Shown piece after piece: positions 11,082 to 13,185 of a stretch of DNA of 13,185 nt. Where the stretch lies: positions 1-13,185 of the forward strand of contig JAGVUK010000196.1 in NCBI GenBank assembly GCA_019136335.1, read 5' to 3'. The position numbers were made by a program, and so were the translations under genes. The first letter of the stretch is position 1; each line of letters begins with the position of its first letter. The notes beneath the pieces were generated by a model. The model did no database searches. It saw only the letters and a list, made by a program, of their open reading frames with translations, and was not told where the DNA came from. This DNA comes from Methanomicrobiales archaeon (lineage in GTDB: Archaea > Halobacteriota > Methanomicrobia > Methanomicrobiales > Methanoculleaceae).

Positions 11082-13010
11082 TCAATTCATCCGCTCCAGG
11101 GTCAGCGCCGCAAGGAGCGCCATCGTCTGGAAGATCTCCTTGTTCTCCGGGGTGAGCACCTCCTCCGGGTCGGCGAAGACGAACGCCATGACACCAAAGG
11201 TGAGCCGGTGCACCCTGACCGGGATGTAGTGCCCCGTCCCGGAGGGGAGGTTATCGGTTCCCCGGCCTGCGGCCTCGCCATTCTCGTAAGACCACCGCGC
11301 GATCGACCGCTCCTTCGCGTCGAGCGGGTAACCGGGGTCGCCTGCCAGGACGTGCAGCCCGGCAGGGCCCGGGGCGAGCACCGCAGACGACCCGGGTCCA
11401 AACCCCTGCATGTGGCGGGCAAGGGTATCGAAGGCCTCCTCCCTTGTTGCGGCCCGGGCAAGGTCACGGGAGAGTCCGGCGACCGCCTCTACCTCGGCCT
11501 CGCTCTCCCTCATCTGGGGGAGCAGACGGCGCAGCCGGGAGGCAAGCCGGCTGACCACGAGAGCGATGACGACGTAGCCGGCAAACGCGGCAAAGTAGCC
11601 CCAGTCATCTACCGTCAGGGAGTAGTAGGGCTTGACGAAGATGAGGTCGAATGCAAGGATACTCACAACCGCTGCAAGCAGCGCGGCTCCCCGCCGGAAG
11701 AAGAGCGCGGTCACGACGACGGGCAGGAGCTGGAGGACCAGGAGGAGTTCGGGCTGGGCGATCCCCTGGAGGAGGATGCTCGCCCCCCAGGCGGCGGCTA
11801 TCAGGACGAGGCTTGCGGCGTAGTCCCAGGAGAGGAGGTGCGGGACCTGCCGGAGGATGGGGATACGCACGACGTCCTCTTTGGGCTCATAGAGGACGAT
11901 ATCGATACCCCGCGACCGGCGCAGGACCCTGTAGACGGGGGAGAAGAGGCTATCGACCCCACGGGGCTTACCGAGCATGATCATGGTGACGTTGTTCCGC
12001 CGGGCGTAGCGGAGGATCTCGTCGGCGACATCCTCGCCGCGAAGGCGGACGATCCGGCCCCCGAGCCTCCTCCCGGTCTCCAGCGCCGCCGTGAGCCAGG
12101 CGCGCTCCCTGAGCGTGAGCGCCCGCTCGCTCTCCAGGTCCACCGTGAGCACCACCCAGTCGGCGTCGAGCCGGACGGCAAGCCGGTATCCCGCCCGCAC
12201 CAGCTGCCCGGCCGTCGGGCCCGGCCGGATCCCGACCAGGAGCCGCTCGGCTGCCGGCCACGGGCCCGGGATGGCGCGGGCCCGCATATGGCCGACCATC
12301 TGCCGGTCGGTGGCGGTCGCCACATAGCGCAGGGCAAGCTGCCGGAGAGCGAGGAGGTTTCCGGTGCTGAAGAACCGGCCTATCGCCGCTTCGGCCATAT
12401 CCCTGACGTAGACCTTCCCCGCCCTGAGACGGAGCCGCAGCTCCTCGGGGGTGACGTCGACGAGCCGGATCTCGTCGGCCCCGGAGAGGAACGTATCGGG
12501 CACGGTCTCCAGAACCCGGACGCCGGTGATCTGGGCGACAGCGTCGCTCTGGCTCTCGACGTGCTGGATGTTGACGGTCGTGTAGACTGATATGCCGGCA
12601 TGGAGGAGTTCCTCGACGTCCTCGTAGCGCTTGACGTGGCGGCTCCCCGGCGCGTTGGTGTGGGCAAGTTCGTCGACGAGGGCGACCTCGGGGCGCCGCT
12701 CAAGAACCGCGTCAAGGTTCATCTCCCGCAGGGTGAGGCCCTGGTAGTCGATGGTTGCGGGAGGCACGGCCTCAAGCCGCGCGGCGAGGGCCCCGGTCTC
12801 GGGCCGGCCGTGGGTCTCCACGTAGCCGATGACGATATCGACCCCCTCCCCCCGCCGCTGGAGGGCGTCCTCAAGCATCGTATAGGTCTTCCCCACGCCG
12901 GCGGCGTAGCCGAGGTAGACCGTCAGCCGCCCTCTCCCCTCCTCCGAGCGGCGGGCGATGGCGAGCAGGTCCTCGGGAAGAGGCCGCACCTCCTCCTCAA
13001 CGGCCGCCAT
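11082..13010 (-). CDS. kdpD: KdpD-type potassium sensor lacking the histidine-kinase core
   Basis: A 642-residue protein whose domain order follows KdpD but stops early. Residues about 25-235 are the KdpD N-terminal domain, with Walker A GYAAGVGKT (34-42), ETHGRPET (65-72), Walker B-like VALVDELAHTNAPGSRH (109-125) and FTTVN-like YTTVNIQHVES. Residues about 255-375 are a USP-type domain. About 395-490 hold the hydrophobic helices of the DUF4118 region, followed by a GAF-like domain (about 505-640). Bacterial KdpD is near 900 residues and continues into HisKA and HATPase domains; here TGA follows ALTLERMN and the convergent rubredoxin gene begins 22 bp on, so the kinase core is absent. The ATG at 13010 follows GGAGGAG by a few nt and overlaps the kdpC 3' end by 14 nt. 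It probably senses K+ or cyclic di-AMP and acts on the Kdp pump directly or through partners. Confidence 0.9.
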   Translation of the reverse strand: MAAVEEEVRPLPEDLLAIARRSEEGRGRLTVYLGYAAGVGKTYTMLEDALQRRGEGVDIVIGYVETHGRPETGALAARLEAVPPATIDYQGLTLREMNLDAVLERRPEVALVDELAHTNAPGSRHVKRYEDVEELLHAGISVYTTVNIQHVESQSDAVAQITGVRVLETVPDTFLSGADEIRLVDVTPEELRLRLRAGKVYVRDMAEAAIGRFFSTGNLLALRQLALRYVATATDRQMVGHMRARAIPGPWPAAERLLVGIRPGPTAGQLVRAGYRLAVRLDADWVVLTVDLESERALTLRERAWLTAALETGRRLGGRIVRLRGEDVADEILRYARRNNVTMIMLGKPRGVDSLFSPVYRVLRRSRGIDIVLYEPKEDVVRIPILRQVPHLLSWDYAASLVLIAAAWGASILLQGIAQPELLLVLQLLPVVVTALFFRRGAALLAAVVSILAFDLIFVKPYYSLTVDDWGYFAAFAGYVVIALVVSRLASRLRRLLPQMRESEAEVEAVAGLSRDLARAATREEAFDTLARHMQGFGPGSSAVLAPGPAGLHVLAGDPGYPLDAKERSIARWSYENGEAAGRGTDNLPSGTGHYIPVRVHRLTFGVMAFVFADPEEVLTPENKEIFQTMALLAALTLERMN

Positions 13011-13185
13011 GCTCTCCTCCTTTACGGTCCAGCGCCCGGTTGAGCGAGAGGACGTTGACGTAGGTCCCCGCAAACGGCGAATCGACGGCCTCAGCCATGA
13101 CAAGCGCCCCGACCTCCTCTTCGGGGAGGCCGCGCGCCTTTGCAACCGCCGGGACCTGCACCAGCGCCGCGTCAAGGCTGATATG
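12997..13185 (-). CDS. kdpC: Potassium-transporting ATPase subunit C, C-terminal part
   Basis: The last 62 codons of kdpC enter from the right edge and end at TGA 12997-12999. The peptide begins HISLDAALVQVPAVAKARGL and continues PEEEVGALV, then GTYVNVLSLNRALD; the HIS-D-A-QVPRVAKARGL type and the VNVL-LN-ALD ending are the KdpC C-terminal signature. KdpC is the single-span accessory subunit of the KdpFABC high-affinity K+ pump. The frame overlaps the start of the kdpD-like gene by 14 nt, so the two are translationally coupled. kdpA and kdpB should lie farther right, outside the window. Confidence 0.93.
   Translation of the reverse strand, partial: HISLDAALVQVPAVAKARGLPEEEVGALVMAEAVDSPFAGTYVNVLSLNRALDRKGGEHGGR

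Noticed and set aside
11208..12590. A 460-codon frame antisense to the KdpD-like gene
   Set aside because: Shadow frame; the KdpD motifs are unambiguous on the minus strand.

Overview
The window is archaeal, high-GC chromosomal DNA from a hydrogenotrophic methanogen. It is most likely a member of the Methanomicrobiales close to Methanoculleus; the genus is inferred from gene content and protein resemblance, not from a search. The methanogen signs are the N-terminus of a formate dehydrogenase alpha subunit, the MCR arginine methyltransferase Mmp10, archaeal Dph6, a DUF504 protein, and TATA-type (box A) promoters with several very short or absent leaders. No transposase, CRISPR array, rRNA or phage gene was seen.

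Left part (1-2600): the 5' end of fdhA runs leftward off the window behind a clear TATA box. Next is about 680 bp without a credible gene, made of GC-rich imperfect direct and inverted repeats with strong hairpins and G-run blocks. An orphan beta-class DNA methyltransferase follows, then a small conserved-looking gene that seems to start at an ACG codon, then tRNA-Thr(TGT).

Middle part (2600-7100): a DUF504 gene and a membrane-anchored DUF6544-type gene diverge from one TATA-like element. mmp10 follows and converges on a soluble REC-PAS-GAF-histidine kinase; their 3' ends overlap by 20 bp.

Right-middle part (7100-10190): dph6 (diphthine-ammonia ligase) overlaps by 4 nt a class I glutamine-amidotransferase-like gene whose nucleophilic Cys is replaced by Ser. 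Beyond are a 63-residue orphan protein and a secreted thioredoxin-like domain fused to a CcdA/DsbD-type membrane electron carrier. The fusion gene has a dyad at its predicted transcription start.

Right end (10190-13185): tRNA-Leu(GAG), a two-domain rubredoxin behind a structured leader region, and the tail of the Kdp potassium-pump operon (3' end of kdpC overlapping a KdpD-type sensor). The KdpD protein keeps the N-terminal P-loop domain, the USP domain, the membrane segments and a GAF-like domain, but it stops before any histidine-kinase core.

The strongest leads for something new are the kinase-less KdpD in the kdp operon, the Cys-less amidotransferase overlapping dph6, the repeat-rich intergenic block at 411-830, the likely ACG start, and an interleaved inverted-repeat structure upstream of the tandem rubredoxin.
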